A stretch of DNA of 64,000 nucleotides, taken from NCBI GenBank assembly GCA_014529385.2, contig CM043969.1, positions 11,986,648 through 12,050,647 of the forward strand. The letters are read 5' to 3'. The notes below the pieces were generated by a model. That model did not search any database and was not told the origin of the DNA. It saw only the letters and a list, made by a program, of their open reading frames with translations. Of this stretch, positions 1 to 11,301 are shown piece after piece; the first letter of the stretch is position 1; every line of letters begins with the position of its first letter. The stretch comes from Adiantum capillus-veneris. Its lineage: Eukaryota; Streptophyta; Polypodiopsida; Polypodiales; Pteridaceae. A program made the translations under genes and the position numbers.

Positions 1-257
1 AATGAAGGGAGTGGGGAAGTAAATTCGTCATTCATACCTAAAATAGACCCTATGCTTCTTGAGAGTGTGCATGTGAATGTTCCATCCACTGCACCTCCTG
101 ATCCTTTAGGACTATCTCCCTCTGAGGTTTTACTACCTGATGGTAGGAGTCTTGCCGAAGTACAAGAGATCGAACGCTATATGTAAGCAACAAGGGAGAG
201 GGAAATTGAGAACCTACGAAGGCTAGAACAAAGCCGATCCCTGAAGAAAAGACTCCT
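1..257 (+). pseudogene. GYP1 sequence upstream of Gag, broken reading frame
   Basis: Frame 1 is open from base 1 to an in-frame TAA at 184-186, continues open to a TGA at 259-261, and then yields to the Gag frame starting at 258. The reading is rich in Glu, Pro and Ser with an acidic end (AEVQEIERYM). It has the composition of the region before the capsid in these elements. It is probably the N-terminal part of Gag or a separate upstream ORF, disconnected by one stop and one frameshift. No domain is recognisable. Confidence 0.45.
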
Positions 258-1949
258 ATGACAACAATCATGCCAGCCGAGCAAGCGAGTGCTCCCAAGG
301 TAGCAGTCACGGAGGGGCAAGCTATGGGGAGCAATAATGCTTCCACTTCAAGGGAAACCTCCAGCACGCCAGGCCTAGATGGGATATTCCTAAACGAAAA
401 TTGGGAGTATGACCTACAAGCAAAAACTTTAACTGATCGGTACACAGGACACACCTATCATGTGGGTTGGTTAGATGTTCTACAATCCACATCGGGTGCT
501 ACTAGCATAGATGAACAACAACAGAAAGTCTGTGATGTCCTCCATAGGATTGTCGAGTTAGAAAGACGGAACACAGGGATCAACATGCCTTCAACAGGCC
601 TAATGAGATTCTTGGATACGGGAAAGTCCAACCAACCAACCCTATCACAAATGGAGACTCCCTCAGTGAGCCCCATTGATCCTCCATATGTTGTTTTGTC
701 AGGAGCCTCAGTACAATCTGAGCCCACAAGTGGCAGCTTTACCTTCCCAGATCTAGCTCATCTTTCTCTTAATGACACTACGGCTACTATGCATATCCCA
801 GTGGTGAGCATGACAAGAAATACACCATGGAGTTCATTTGTTAACACTGCGCCGATGCCTAGTAGCACAGTGGCCCCAACTATACCTGCATGTATGTATC
901 AATCATGTGCACCTATCGTACCTCAGCCTCATGTAGCTCCTACACCTCCGATTATTCCAAGAGCTTACAATCCACAATGGCATTATCCAAGCTCTTATAC
1001 AAGTGGAGCCATGCCATTTAATAATAACATGCCATATCAGGCACCCCTTATGCCTAGGGCCACGCCTGTAAACTTTGGACCATCGTCTGGTACACCACCA
1101 TACGAAATATGGGACCCAAGAGCCGCGCGTATGCCAAAGACAAGGCCAACTCCCATCTCACATGTGGTTCTAGGAGCACATACACCCATTATACCTGCTC
1201 AAATAGGAGATTTGGCAGCATTTTCTCAAACTATCGATCGCTCTATTGCGGAAAACATGCGTAGTGCACCTGATAGAGAGCCTAGGAGCAAGGCAGTTCA
1301 AGTAGCTAAGCTCACACAGAAATTCAGTGGAGACGGAGATGCTAGAAAGCATATGGAAGTCTTTGAACATGTGTGCGATTCTTTGGAAGAGCACAATGAG
1401 CTACATAAGTGTAAGGCTTTGAGTTTGACCCTAAGCGGAAAGGCTGGAGATTGGTATAGAACCTTAAGAGTAGAAGAGAAAACGATCTACTCTACTCTTA
1501 GGAGATTGTTCTTGAAAGAGCACATACGAGAGGGAGTACTTTGGGGTGTAGCCTCTCAGCTCCAGAAAGCCCAACGAGAAGAAGGTGAATCCGTGAGAGA
1601 CTTCATTAGTGGCCTAAAGAATTTGAATTCTCGATGCAATCCAAATGAGCGATTCAACAACAACCAATTGCTCGATAGATTCATTAGGGAACTACGACAT
1701 GAAATTATATATAATGGCCTAGTCATTAGAGGTATCACTACTTGGGAAGCAGTCACCATGAATGCAATCCAATTGGATGATAATTTAATGATTGCAGGAG
1801 AAAGAGTGTCTGCGGAGCCGAAGTCTAGTAGCTTGCAAGTGTCAGGGCATGAGCCAATGAAGATAAAGCCAATCGTGAAAGAGCAAACGATATTTGAGAT
1901 GACTTTGGCAGATCTCACCAAGGCCATCCAAGAAAGCCTAAAGGGGTAA
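258..1949 (+). CDS. gag: GYP1 Gag (capsid) polyprotein, 563 aa
   Basis: This is the structural protein that packages element RNA into cytoplasmic virus-like particles. Residues about 60-340 are low-complexity and rich in Pro, Thr, Ser and Met. Residues about 345-520 form a retrotransposon Gag capsid domain, with the typical GDWYRTL, a long helical stretch, LQKAQREEGESVRDFISGL and a RFIRELRHEI-type segment. The open frame ends at TAA 1947-1949, directly after a run of A and G. The zinc-knuckle region resumes in another frame 23 bases later, so the stop probably reflects a small frameshift in a once-continuous Gag. The ATG at 258 is the first in the frame, but an upstream fragment (1-257) may belong to the same protein. 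The frame is intact, but the element as a whole is dead. Confidence 0.85.
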   Translation: MTTIMPAEQASAPKVAVTEGQAMGSNNASTSRETSSTPGLDGIFLNENWEYDLQAKTLTDRYTGHTYHVGWLDVLQSTSGATSIDEQQQKVCDVLHRIVELERRNTGINMPSTGLMRFLDTGKSNQPTLSQMETPSVSPIDPPYVVLSGASVQSEPTSGSFTFPDLAHLSLNDTTATMHIPVVSMTRNTPWSSFVNTAPMPSSTVAPTIPACMYQSCAPIVPQPHVAPTPPIIPRAYNPQWHYPSSYTSGAMPFNNNMPYQAPLMPRATPVNFGPSSGTPPYEIWDPRAARMPKTRPTPISHVVLGAHTPIIPAQIGDLAAFSQTIDRSIAENMRSAPDREPRSKAVQVAKLTQKFSGDGDARKHMEVFEHVCDSLEEHNELHKCKALSLTLSGKAGDWYRTLRVEEKTIYSTLRRLFLKEHIREGVLWGVASQLQKAQREEGESVRDFISGLKNLNSRCNPNERFNNNQLLDRFIRELRHEIIYNGLVIRGITTWEAVTMNAIQLDDNLMIAGERVSAEPKSSSLQVSGHEPMKIKPIVKEQTIFEMTLADLTKAIQESLKG

Positions 1950-1971
1950 TCGTGCTCCACAAAACACTCAT

Positions 1972-3597
1972 ATGTATCCAAGAAGGGAGCAACAATGGTG
2001 CTCAATTTTCTTGGGCCCACATACTATGAGTGAATGCCCTACTTTCAGAGTAAAGTTTAACGGGACTTGTAACGCGTGTGGTAGGTATGGCCATCAAGCG
2101 AAGGATTGCCTAATGCTTAAACGCATCATGGAAAATAGACCGCCTATAGCTTGGGCAGACTCACCTCGAGTTCCTGCATTGATGCCTACCCCACCCATGG
2201 AGCAACAGTTGCCATTACAGCACATGGTCCCTAGAACCCAAAATGTGGTCCAAACCACACCGTTGCCACCTCCAGTTCTAGGACCGCAACCCCCTCATCC
2301 AAGAGTTACACCTATGAACCAAATAGGTTACGAGTCATCTAGTACTTATGTAGATTGCGAAGAGGACATAGACTCTAGTATCACCTATGGAGTTGACATG
2401 CTTGAGGAGTGTCCCATGTACTATATGGAAGACCATTGGGGACAAATCAAACCGGTATATCAAGCTACTGCGCTAGCAGCAAGAGGCCAAAACATTAATA
2501 GTTTTACCAAGAGACCACCTCTTCAGTGCTACGAATGTGGTGGACCACATCGAGTAGCTGAGTGCCCCATTGGAATGCAAAAGAATGCCGCACTAATGCA
2601 AACAAGTCAAGGGAGTGCATTGGCAATGCCAATACTCACTTGTAATCGTTGTGGCATAGATCATTTGATCTCACAGTGTCCTAACAATCCAAACGCACCG
2701 AAAATCACACCATTGAACATAATAGAGATTGTTGATGGGACACCACCAACTATAAACATAACACCAGTGAATGCACTCACATGGTCGATGCTCCAAAAGC
2801 AAAATTACATCCTCGAAGAGAGGGATGCTGCATCCATTGGCCGAGCAAGAAAGAAGAAAACACGAAGAAAGAAATCCCTTAATGCTTCTAGCTCAAAACC
2901 TAGTTCAAAGACTAACATAGGGACAGGAGAGGATCCCGTGTATATGAATGACCCTGAGGATGACTCAGATTCGATAGAGACCACGAAGACCAAAATTGTT
3001 ACTACAAAGGAAAAAGCCAGTGAGGAGGATCACGAGAGGGAATTACGACGAACACCAAAAGAGTATTCAAGTTTAAACCACCTAGTTGCGAACCCCCAAG
3101 ATAAGCCACGAGAGACAAAAAATGAGGATTACAAGAGAAAGATTGGAACCTATCCAAACCGAACAGTGGAAATTGAACGAGTCCAACAACTGAGGGATTT
3201 GGTGGAAGAAACTCAACGAACATTAGAACCTGAACCCAAACATATCCAGATGTCGGACACAGTGTTTCCCACACAAGTTCAACCTCACAAGAACTACAGG
3301 CCGTTAGCTATACCCAGTATCATTCGAGAAGAGAGTGAGGGTAGGACATCTGAAAGTGGACACACACCTTTCCTACTAGAGAGAATGTTTGGTGAGGGAA
3401 TGCCCGACCCCCTTGAGGAAGTGGAGATTCCATCTTCACCATTCTCTTGTCAGGGTCCTACATCCCACAAGATGCCATTAAATGTTGCCAAATTGATGGA
3501 TTTCATGTCTTCAGAAGTTAGAACCACCATCATGTCCAAACTATATAAAGACCCCGAGCTAGTCTCAACTCTTCGAGCCTTCCTCAATGGAGAATAA
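1972..3597 (+). pseudogene. gag: GYP1 nucleocapsid region with three zinc knuckles
   Basis: RNA-binding part of the polyprotein. Knuckle 1 is canonical CX2CX4HX4C at residues 33-46. Knuckles 2 and 3 (residues 186-198 and 224-236) are the shorter CX2CX3HX4C form. A WCSIFLGPHTMSEC segment before knuckle 1 may be a further Cys/His element. Residues after about 290 are basic (KKKTRRKK), then acidic and polar. The TAA at 3595-3597 is in frame with the next protease ORF and is best explained as a CAA-to-TAA change. The short knuckles recur in GYP2. Confidence 0.85.
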
Positions 3598-3624
3598 CAG
3601 GCCGGATTACCACAGTTTGCACAT

Positions 3625-5631
3625 ATGAACAAACCTGACTCGGTAATGAATGATGAGGAACATTTAGCACCACCATCTGACCTAGCGGGACATGAATCTA
3701 TAATTGAAGTACCCGTTAACAAGTTGGGGCAATACTTTGAAGGTGATGAATCTAATGCTACTCTACCAATCACTACTAAAGGATTAACTGTAAAGGGGGT
3801 CCTTGACGGTGGTGCAGGAGTCAGCATGGTGACAAAGAGTTGTTGGGAGTCTATGGGGCGACCTCACCTTGAAGCCACAAGCGTAGTGGTAAAAATGGCT
3901 AATGGATCTATTGTTACGCCTATTGGAATGTTAAAGGATCTCAGAATCAAGGTCTTGGGACACAAGGTAAGGCAAACTTTCATTGTTATGGATTTTTCCA
4001 AGCATCCTATGTCATTTGAGATGATCTTAGGGCGTCCATTCATGAGGGAAGCAAAAATGGTGCATGATTGGTCCAAAAACCACATCTACTTACAGTTCCA
4101 AGACTCTGTCATTCGAGTTGATCTTTTAAGTGGTCGAACGCATCCTCTAGGAAATAAATTCATCATTGATAATCAATCAGACACAACAATTCACTCAGCT
4201 CCATTACAGTATTGTTACACGTGTAACGAAGACACGGATATTGGGGAGAACTCTCCTTATATGGATATCCTACCCGGAATGGCTGAGTCAGACAATGTTG
4301 ATTGGGTACACCTAGCGGCAACTATAGATACATGGGGAGCTAGAGGAACAACCTGGGTAACACCAGATGGGGAAGAGATACCACACATTGCACCAGTAAA
4401 CATGTTAGGTGTAGCGCATGTAACATCCGATGATAAGAAAGAGGCACACCTACCTGAGAGTGAAACCGATGATTCCTCAAAGGCTTCATGCCAATACACA
4501 TCAGAAACGGAATCTCAGGGAGAAATGGATTCAGAACCTGAGGAAACATCGAGTGAGCCAAGTATAGAAACTGAACACTCAAGGTCTAGTATGACCATCT
4601 ATGGTAATTTATATGAGAGTGAAGAAGATACAAGCGAAGACCTATCAAGTGAGTCGAGTTTAAACATTTACCAAAATCAAAACCTTAACAAGAAACAAAG
4701 GTCATATAAGAGACGACGATATCGAGCAAATGTGAGAGCTAGGATAAACAAGGAAAGATCTACAAGATCTACTGCAGAATGGCTTAGCTATCTAGGGGCA
4801 TGTGATGCTCATCGAAAGCTAGTAGACAATTGGGGTGAACATCTCCAAAGTGTCATGTGGTGCAGCCCGCGACCCATTGACCTCGCTCAATTGGAGGTTA
4901 CAGAGCCGAAATTGAGTCGAACTATAAGAAGACGTCAAAACCGAGAGTTAGCACAACAACAAAAGGAGGCAGAACTAAAAGAAAGGTCTCCGTCAAGACA
5001 AGAGCCTGCTGACTTACATACGGCTCCTGAACATTTTAAATCTTATACCACGGGGGAGCGAAAGGTTGTGTATGCCAAAGCCCAACGAATACCTACCAAT
5101 GGAAACAGTGGAGTCTATGATGGTCCAGCGGTAGTTAAAGAGATAGAATTAGCAGAACCAGGTGAGGAGTCTAAACCAGTCTTTATTGCTCAAGACCTTA
5201 CCGAAACTGAAGAGGCTGTACTTAAGGAGCTCCTCAAGGAATACAAGGATATCTTTGCTTGGACATATCATGACATGAAGGGCGTTCCACCTTCTGTGGT
5301 GCAACATACAATTCCCATGATCAACGCTGCTAAACCCGTCCAGCAACGACCCTATCCAATGAATCCTAAGTACGCCAAAATTGTACAAGAGGAGATTGAA
5401 AAACTTATCCAATGTGGATTCATATACCCTATTGAGCACTCAGAATGGGTTTCTCCAATAGTCATTGTGCCAAAAAAGAATGGGAAACTAAGAGTGTGCG
5501 TGGACCTCAAGAAAGTTAATGCAGCCACTAGGAGAGATCATTATCCATTGCCATATTCAGAACATGTGCTTGAAAGAGTTGCGGGCAAGGAAGCTTATAG
5601 CTTTTTAGATGGGTACTTTGGTTACAATTAA
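3625..5631 (+). pseudogene. pol: GYP1 internal retropepsin (PR1) and N-terminal half of RT
   Basis: PR1 lies at residues about 45-165. Its active-site triad reads VLDGGAGVS, so the Ser/Thr of the D[ST]GA motif is replaced by Gly. The second signature, EMILGRPFM, and the DW element are present. A long acidic linker with many Glu and Ser follows, then a basic stretch. RT begins near residue 520 and shows VVQHTIPM, VSPIVIVPKKNGKLRVCVDL and YSFLDGYFGYN. The TAA at 5629-5631 falls where GYP2 has Gln in an otherwise matching motif, so it is a CAA-to-TAA change. The PR1 substitution would be expected to impair proteolysis unless the second protease (6407-8737) compensates. Confidence 0.9.
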
Positions 5632-6375
5632 ATCACAATTGCATTAGAGGACCAAGCTAAAACTGCTTTTATCACAGAGTTTGGAGTGTTTGCATTTCGT
5701 GTTATGGCTTTTGGCTTAACGAATGCCCCTGCTACATTCCAACGATTAATAAACACTGCGTTTAAAGAATTTCTAAGGGAGTTTTGTGAAGCTTTCCTAG
5801 ACGACCTTTGTGTTTATTCTTCTTGGGAGAAGCATTTTTTATATCTACGAAAAATATTTGAAAGGTGCAGATTTTATTGCATCTCATTGAACCCTTTCAA
5901 ATGCCAATTTTGGGTTAAGCATGAAGTCATTATAGGGCATATAGTGTCCAAGAACGGGATATCCACAGATGAGAGTAAGATTAAAGACATTGCCGATTTG
6001 CCACCACCTACGAACTATAAAGGAGTTCAAAGATTTATGGGCCATGTTGGTTATTATCGAAGATTTATTTTAAACTTTGCCGAGATAGCGCGTCCATTGT
6101 ACAAGCTTCTTATCGAGTTTCACTGGACGGAAGAATGTCATCAATCTTATGAGTTATTAAAGAAGGCCCTAACAAGTGCTCCAATCCTGCGAACACCCGA
6201 TTGGAATGTACCTTTTCATGTGCATATTGATGCATCAAATTTTGCTATTGGGTGTGTTCTAACTCAACCAGGAGAACATAAATTGGACTACCCTATTAGC
6301 TTTGCAAGTCGCCAATTAAATGATGCCGAGATGAACTACACTACTACAGAGCGCGAAGGTCTAGCTGTGATTTAA
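5632..6375 (+). pseudogene. pol: GYP1 RT palm/thumb and start of RNase H
   Basis: Same frame as the preceding ORF. It contains FGLTNAPATFQRLI, the catalytic box as FLDDLCVYS (bases 5794-5820) and the thumb signature GHIVSKNGIS. RFMGHVGYYRRFI and the first RNase H Asp in HVHIDASNFAIG follow. Comparison with the same stretch of GYP2 indicates about ten bases lost near 6373, which creates the TAA at 6373-6375 and shifts the frame into the next ORF. The polymerase core looks conserved, so this copy died recently in evolutionary terms. Confidence 0.9.
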
Positions 6376-6406
6376 ATTTCGCTATTACCTTCTTGCTACC
6401 AAGTTT

Positions 6407-8737
6407 GTGTTTTATGTTGATCATCAAGCATTGCTATATTTGGTAAACAAGCCGTGTTCCACAGGTCGAATTACACGATGGTTGTTAATTCTTCTTGAGT
6501 TTGACTTCACCGTTGTTGTGAGGCCTGGGAGGAAACATGTCATGACGGATCATTTATCTCGTATCCTTAATGGCGAAGCTCCTACAGGGGTTGATGATGA
6601 ATTGCCTGATACTCCTTTGCTCATTGTTGAGACAATGTCTGAATGGAGTGAAAAGATTGTTAACTTCTTAGTTAATGGTTTTCCACCCAAAGAACTGCGA
6701 AAAGATATAGCTCAAAAATTAATCAAGGAATGCGAACCCTATTGCTTACTGGCTGGAACTCTCTATAAGAGAGGAAAAGATGATGTTCTTAGACGCTGTG
6801 CCCGCGAGGATGAGTATTTATATATTCTACAAGAGGCACACATGGGCGTAGCTGGTGGTCACTTTTCAGAAAAGTTGACTGCCCAAAAGATCTTACAGTC
6901 AGGCTATTGGTGGCCCACTCTGTTTAAGGATGCATCACTTTTTGCAAAGGGATGTGATGAATGCCAACGCTTCAACAAGCCACAAAGAAGGGATAGGATG
7001 CCTCTACATCCCATCAAGGTAACCCAACCATTTGAAAAGTGGGACTTAGACTTTGTAGGACCGATTAGTCCGGCTGCACGTAACACGCAATCACGATATA
7101 TCATTGTGGCTACCGACGATGTAACCAAATGGGCTGAAGCAAAAGCAACACGAAAGGCAGATGCAAAAACAACAGCTAAGTTCCTCTTTGAGAACATTAT
7201 CACACGTTTTGGATGCCCCTTTGAACTTGTGAGTGACAATGGAACTCATTTTATAAATGAAGTAATAAAAGAACTCACATCAAACTTCATGATATCTCAC
7301 CACAAGTCTACACCCTATTATCCCCAAGCAAATGGCCAAGCTGAGAGTACCAACAAAACTCTCATCTCCATTTTGACAAAGACAGTTGAGGCTCATCCCA
7401 CTGATTGGGACCTAAAGCTTACATCAGCTTTATGGGCTTATCGTACTGCGTATAAAGTTGCTATTAATTGCACACCGTTTAAGATGGTGTATGGTCAAGA
7501 AGCAGTTATGCCATGGGAGTTTGTCATTCCTAGTCTTCGAGTAGCTTCTCAAGAAGGTTGGGATGGTAACCCCTTAGTGAAGCGATTATATATCCTGGAA
7601 AGGCTAGATGAAGAAAGGCAATTAGCTGTGCGAAATGCTCTAGTGGAGAAGGATAGGAGAAAGAAGTGGTTTGATAGCCATTTAAAGGATAAAGACATCA
7701 AGGTTGGTGATAAAGTTCTTATGTACGGGGTACGTAATGAAAAGAAGAAATTGAAATACGTTGGTAAGGGACCATATCGAGTGTGTGAAATTACCCCGCA
7801 AGGTACCATTCGTGTGGAGACTCTAGATGGAGTTGAAACCATTGGATTCCTTAATGGGAGTAAATTCAAAAGATATTATGATCCTCTAAGCCAGGAAGAG
7901 TTGCAAGCCATCCATCAAAAGAAGGCTTCCAAGGAACAAACAGAGCTTAAAAAAATCCAAGCAAGAGTTGAGGCTCGAGAACGACAACAATGTCTTAGAC
8001 GCCAACGAGAGGCTAATCTGGGAATCACGCAAGCATTTTTCAAGGACACAGATGACGACTCATTAGAATTTGATCCACCCCTACGATACCCAATTGAGCT
8101 AAATAGCCCCTATGGGAAAGTACTATACAATGCCTTATTAGATACGGGAGCTAAACACAATTTGTTATCCTATGGAGTTTGGTGTCAATTAGGGAAACCG
8201 ACCCTATCCCCGAGTACGATGCAAGTCAAGGGCATTAATAAAAAGAAAACTGCTATTCTTGGAGTCCTTCAGACCCCTATTGTCTATGACAATGGAAGCA
8301 TAGTGCAAAGGTTTCTAGTCATGCCCGCGGGAGCTATGGAAGGCAACATAAACCTGGGACGCACGTGGATATTGGCAACCAAATGCACTATTGATTGGGA
8401 TACTGGTAGTGTCACGACGCGACCACCGACTCTTACCCCTATCATTCAAGCAAAGTCACCTACGTTGCAAACTCTAGCAAAGTTGAAGGGCAGCCAACAT
8501 TCACAAGCCAAGGTGGTTAACTCGTCTTTGCCGACTACCCATGAACCTAGCACTTCAACACTTGTAGTTGTAGCAAGCATTAATATTGCAAGTACTCAAC
8601 CTGCACGACCTAAGAGTACATATCAATGGGTCCCCAAGGCCTTACTTCCAACTACCTCAACCCTCCCATCCATTTCAAGAAAAAATTTCCCTGGAGAACC
8701 AAGAGCGTGCTCTAGGAGATTCAAGACCAAATCATGA
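6407..8737 (+). pseudogene. pol: GYP1 RNase H end, integrase and C-terminal second retropepsin (RP2)
   Basis: The RNase H tail (VDHQALLYLVN, ADHLSR-like MTDHLSR) occupies residues 1-60. The integrase zinc-binding domain has H145, H152, C183 and C186 (HX6HX30CX2C). The catalytic core has D215 in WDLDFVGP, D277 in VSDNGTHF and E313 in GQAES, which gives D-x61-D-x35-E. A GPY-like C-terminal module (VGKGPYRVCEI ... FLNGSKFKRYY) spans about 440-495. After a charged Gln/Arg-rich linker comes an unexpected retropepsin-like fold, with ALLDTGAKHNLLS at residues 577-589 and INLGRTWIL with TIDWDTGSV near 648-670. The first W-P-K motif, YQWVPK, is at 739-744. The TGA at 8735-8737 interrupts the frame, probably a CGA-to-TGA change. 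Integrase residues are intact. Confidence 0.9.
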
Positions 8738-9274
8738 TGGATTCCAAAACGACTATTAGAAGCCCAAGGCTACTATGATGGAAATGAGAAAATTTGGGTA
8801 CCTAAACGTAAAATGTGTCCTTCCCTATCGACAACAAACCCATATGAGTCAAACAGTGTAACGCTAAAGCCAATGGCAGACCGTGGGAAGGGAAAGATCA
8901 CAGAATGCTACACACCTAGTCCAGAGCTAGTTTGGGCTCCAAGGCAAAACCAATTTATTCCACCTAGCTCAGGAAGGGGGGAGTTCCCTGAAGCTTCTAG
9001 CTCATCATGTAATACATCCATAGAGGTAAAAGCTTCTACACAGCCTCCATCTATAGTAGTGGACCTCCATGAAGCTACAAAAGAATCCACACCTCCCAGT
9101 GTTCAAGAATCACCTGATGAACCACTTCAAGTTCGATCCTGGGAGAGTACCTTACGACCCTTGCAACTTGACGAGGCACCTAGGGTAATAGAAAACTACT
9201 GGCAAAAATGCTCACCTATTACCAATTGGAACAATTGGTTTCAAAGGGTGACGACATCATTTCAAACGGTATGA
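8738..9274 (+). pseudogene. GYP1 polyprotein C-terminal tail with W-P-K motifs
   Basis: Continues in the same frame as 6407-8737 past one TGA and ends at TGA 9272-9274. It starts WIPKRLLEAQ and also has KIWVPK (codons from 8789) and VWAPRQ (Trp codon 8933-8935), repeating the YQWVPK motif just upstream. The rest is polar and Ser/Pro rich. The tail ends seven bases before the polypurine tract, so it is the natural end of the polyprotein. No enzyme domain is visible. A capsid- or nucleic-acid-contacting role is possible but not shown. Confidence 0.7.
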
Positions 9275-9281
9275 TCTACCC

Positions 9282-9295
9282 AAGGAAGGGGGGAG
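9282..9295 (+). other. GYP1 polypurine tract
   Basis: The purine run AAGGAAGGGGGGAG is followed directly by TGTTTG. This is the expected plus-strand primer next to a 3' LTR, and it resembles the GYP2 tract (GGAGGGGGGGAG before TGTT). Confidence 0.7.
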
Positions 9296-9519
9296 TGTTT
9301 GTGGACATCCATTATTCACTTGCTTTCCTCTCAACCTTTCCCCCTGACCCCTTAATCTCCAATCTTAGGGAATGTATATATAAAGCCTTATACTCACAAA
9401 AACAAGATAAAAAAGTAAAAGAGCAAGAGCCATAACACAAATCATAAAAACAAATTATGCACAAGAACACGACCCTTGTAATATTTGCACTCTAACCATC
9501 ATCTATTTGCGTGTACAGA
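9296..9519 (+). repeat. Candidate 3' LTR of GYP1 (end uncertain)
   Basis: Starts TGTTTG immediately after the polypurine tract and has a TATA-like TATATATAAA at 9375-9384. An A-rich leader follows, ending near GTGTACA. The partner LTR is outside the window, so the right border is a guess. A competing 3' end is the PPT/LTR pair at 11302-11890. Confidence 0.45.
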
Positions 9520-11301
9520 TATGGATAGTATGCTAGAGTCATACACTCCTGCCTTGGGTGAGAGGTACCCTCGTTACTTTTCACAAATATTTCACATGGT
9601 CTTTCCAGTGCTTGCATGTGAATGGGATTTGATAGGTACGCTAGCATGTGAGAGGAATTTTGAGGAGTTATAATGGCTGATACGTCTCTTGACCACGTCT
9701 GATCCATACTTAGTAGAGAGCGTTTATCCCATTGCACAAGCTTACCCTTTTGACCAAGATGACTATAAGCGTCTAGTGACCTTCTTAGTAAACATGGGCA
9801 CCTATGATGAAGAAGAAAATTTACACGACTACACGGATGGTACATATGGTCTCATGGATGATGACTTTTTTTATCTCGACGACGAGGATAGGGGTTTAGC
9901 CTTAGGGTTTCCCCCCAACCTCTACAATATCCTATTCCCTTGACTCTCTAGGGGGAGTGCAAATAATTAGGTTAGGGTTCCTTATGTTTTTTGTTGTGTT
10001 CAATAAGTGTTGGTACCTTTTTCCACTAATGTGCCTCCTGGAGGTATTCCTTTTGTTTCCTAGTGTGTACAGGAGCGTGTTGCTATTGGTAGGATTTGGA
10101 CCTTCATGGAATCTTTATCTCGACTCACTCTTCAAATCCAGCGCGACCATTGACACAAACAGGTGTTTCTTGTCCATTAGCATTGCCCCTTATCTTTCTT
10201 GCATCTATGATTGTCTGCTTTAATTGTGATTGGTAGCCTAATATTCACCGCATTTGCTTAGTATCAAACATTTAATTCAATGTAAATTTTTTCATAATCA
10301 CTTGTCTAAGTTTAAAAATCAAGCAGTCTGACAAACTAGTTTGACCAAGTTAGGTGTTAGAAATCTTCTCTTAATACCATGGGGAATGTCTTCCTAATAA
10401 TCAATGGTTACTTAGGTTCTTAATCCGATTTAGGTAGCATTGTGTGAAATGTACTAGGGCTTTCTAGTAGGCTTGACCCTATTGACCTTTAGCTTAAGTA
10501 TTATAAAGGGAGTTAACTAGTGTGATGAGCCTGGGGAGGTGTATCAATGTTATATGACCCCCCAAAGTTATAAAATTAAAATGCTGAAAATGAACAAACA
10601 AAAAATCAAAGTGCCACACTGTAAAATCTTAAGCTGGAAGAGAAATCGCATCTTGATTTGGTACTTCACTCACATGTATTGCCTATGGTACTAGAGCCCT
10701 AGAGGTTCCCAGTGTGGGCGCTTTTCCTTGAAAAGCAAAAAACCCAAGGCATACAAAATAAGCACACACATCAAATTGAATCACTGTGAAAAGACTTTGG
10801 GGGGTCAAAGAAAAAGTAATCAGTCAGGCGATGATTTCATGAGAAATTCCTTTTATGGTAGCTTAACTACAAGGTCTTCTAGATATAGCCTCTAGTTATC
10901 CCTCGAACATGAATACTTGGCTCTCGCGATTAAACAACTTAATTGACCACAGAAAATTAAGAAGCTTACCCATGGTATTAATATTCGATCTCTAGTGCCT
11001 TTCGACCGTCAAATTAGCGACCCCAGACTTGTTTAATTTTTTACCTTTACATGTGTTTATGCATTTGATTACATTGCAATTTAATGTTCATTGCTGACAA
11101 ATTGTTTGAAATTCTTTTACCAATCAATTTGTCTACCTAAAACTGCATATGCTTTTTACTCACTTATGAGAATGCAATTACTATGCCAATGTTGTTTGAT
11201 TTTGCAGTGACTGAAGAAGGATAAGGACATTCATCTCAAATGCTCTTCCACCTCGACGAACGAGCTTCAACTCAATAGCTTCCGAGGACGGAATCTACAT
11301 T
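9520..11301. other. Unassigned transposon-like debris
   Basis: Contains an 84-codon acidic + strand open frame (9689-9943; FDQDDYKRLV, DGTYGLMDDDF) followed by a second purine-rich GGGGGAGTG at about 9951. After that the sequence is AT-rich with no convincing coding potential. It may be the 3' part of another LTR element ending at 11302-11890, or the long 3' untranslated region of GYP1. I recognise no gene here. Confidence 0.35.

Larger units (their letters stand above)
1..9295 (+). mobile_element. Ty3/gypsy LTR retrotransposon GYP1, 5' end outside window
   Basis: Domains run in Ty3/gypsy order: Gag, zinc knuckles, retropepsin, RT, RNase H, integrase. A C-terminal extension and a polypurine tract follow. 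No chromodomain is visible after the integrase GPY-like module, so it looks like a non-chromovirus. The coding part is one reading frame from 1972 to 6375 with two in-frame TAA stops (3595-3597 and 5629-5631). A short deletion near 6373 then shifts into a second frame that runs to 9274 with one TGA (8735-8737). The 5' LTR and PBS lie left of the window, so the full length is unknown. As it stands the copy is non-autonomous. Confidence 0.93.

Noticed and set aside
9689-9943. 84-codon acidic ORF as a host gene
   Set aside because: Lies between two LTR-like sequences, has no domain and no supporting start context. Left as debris.
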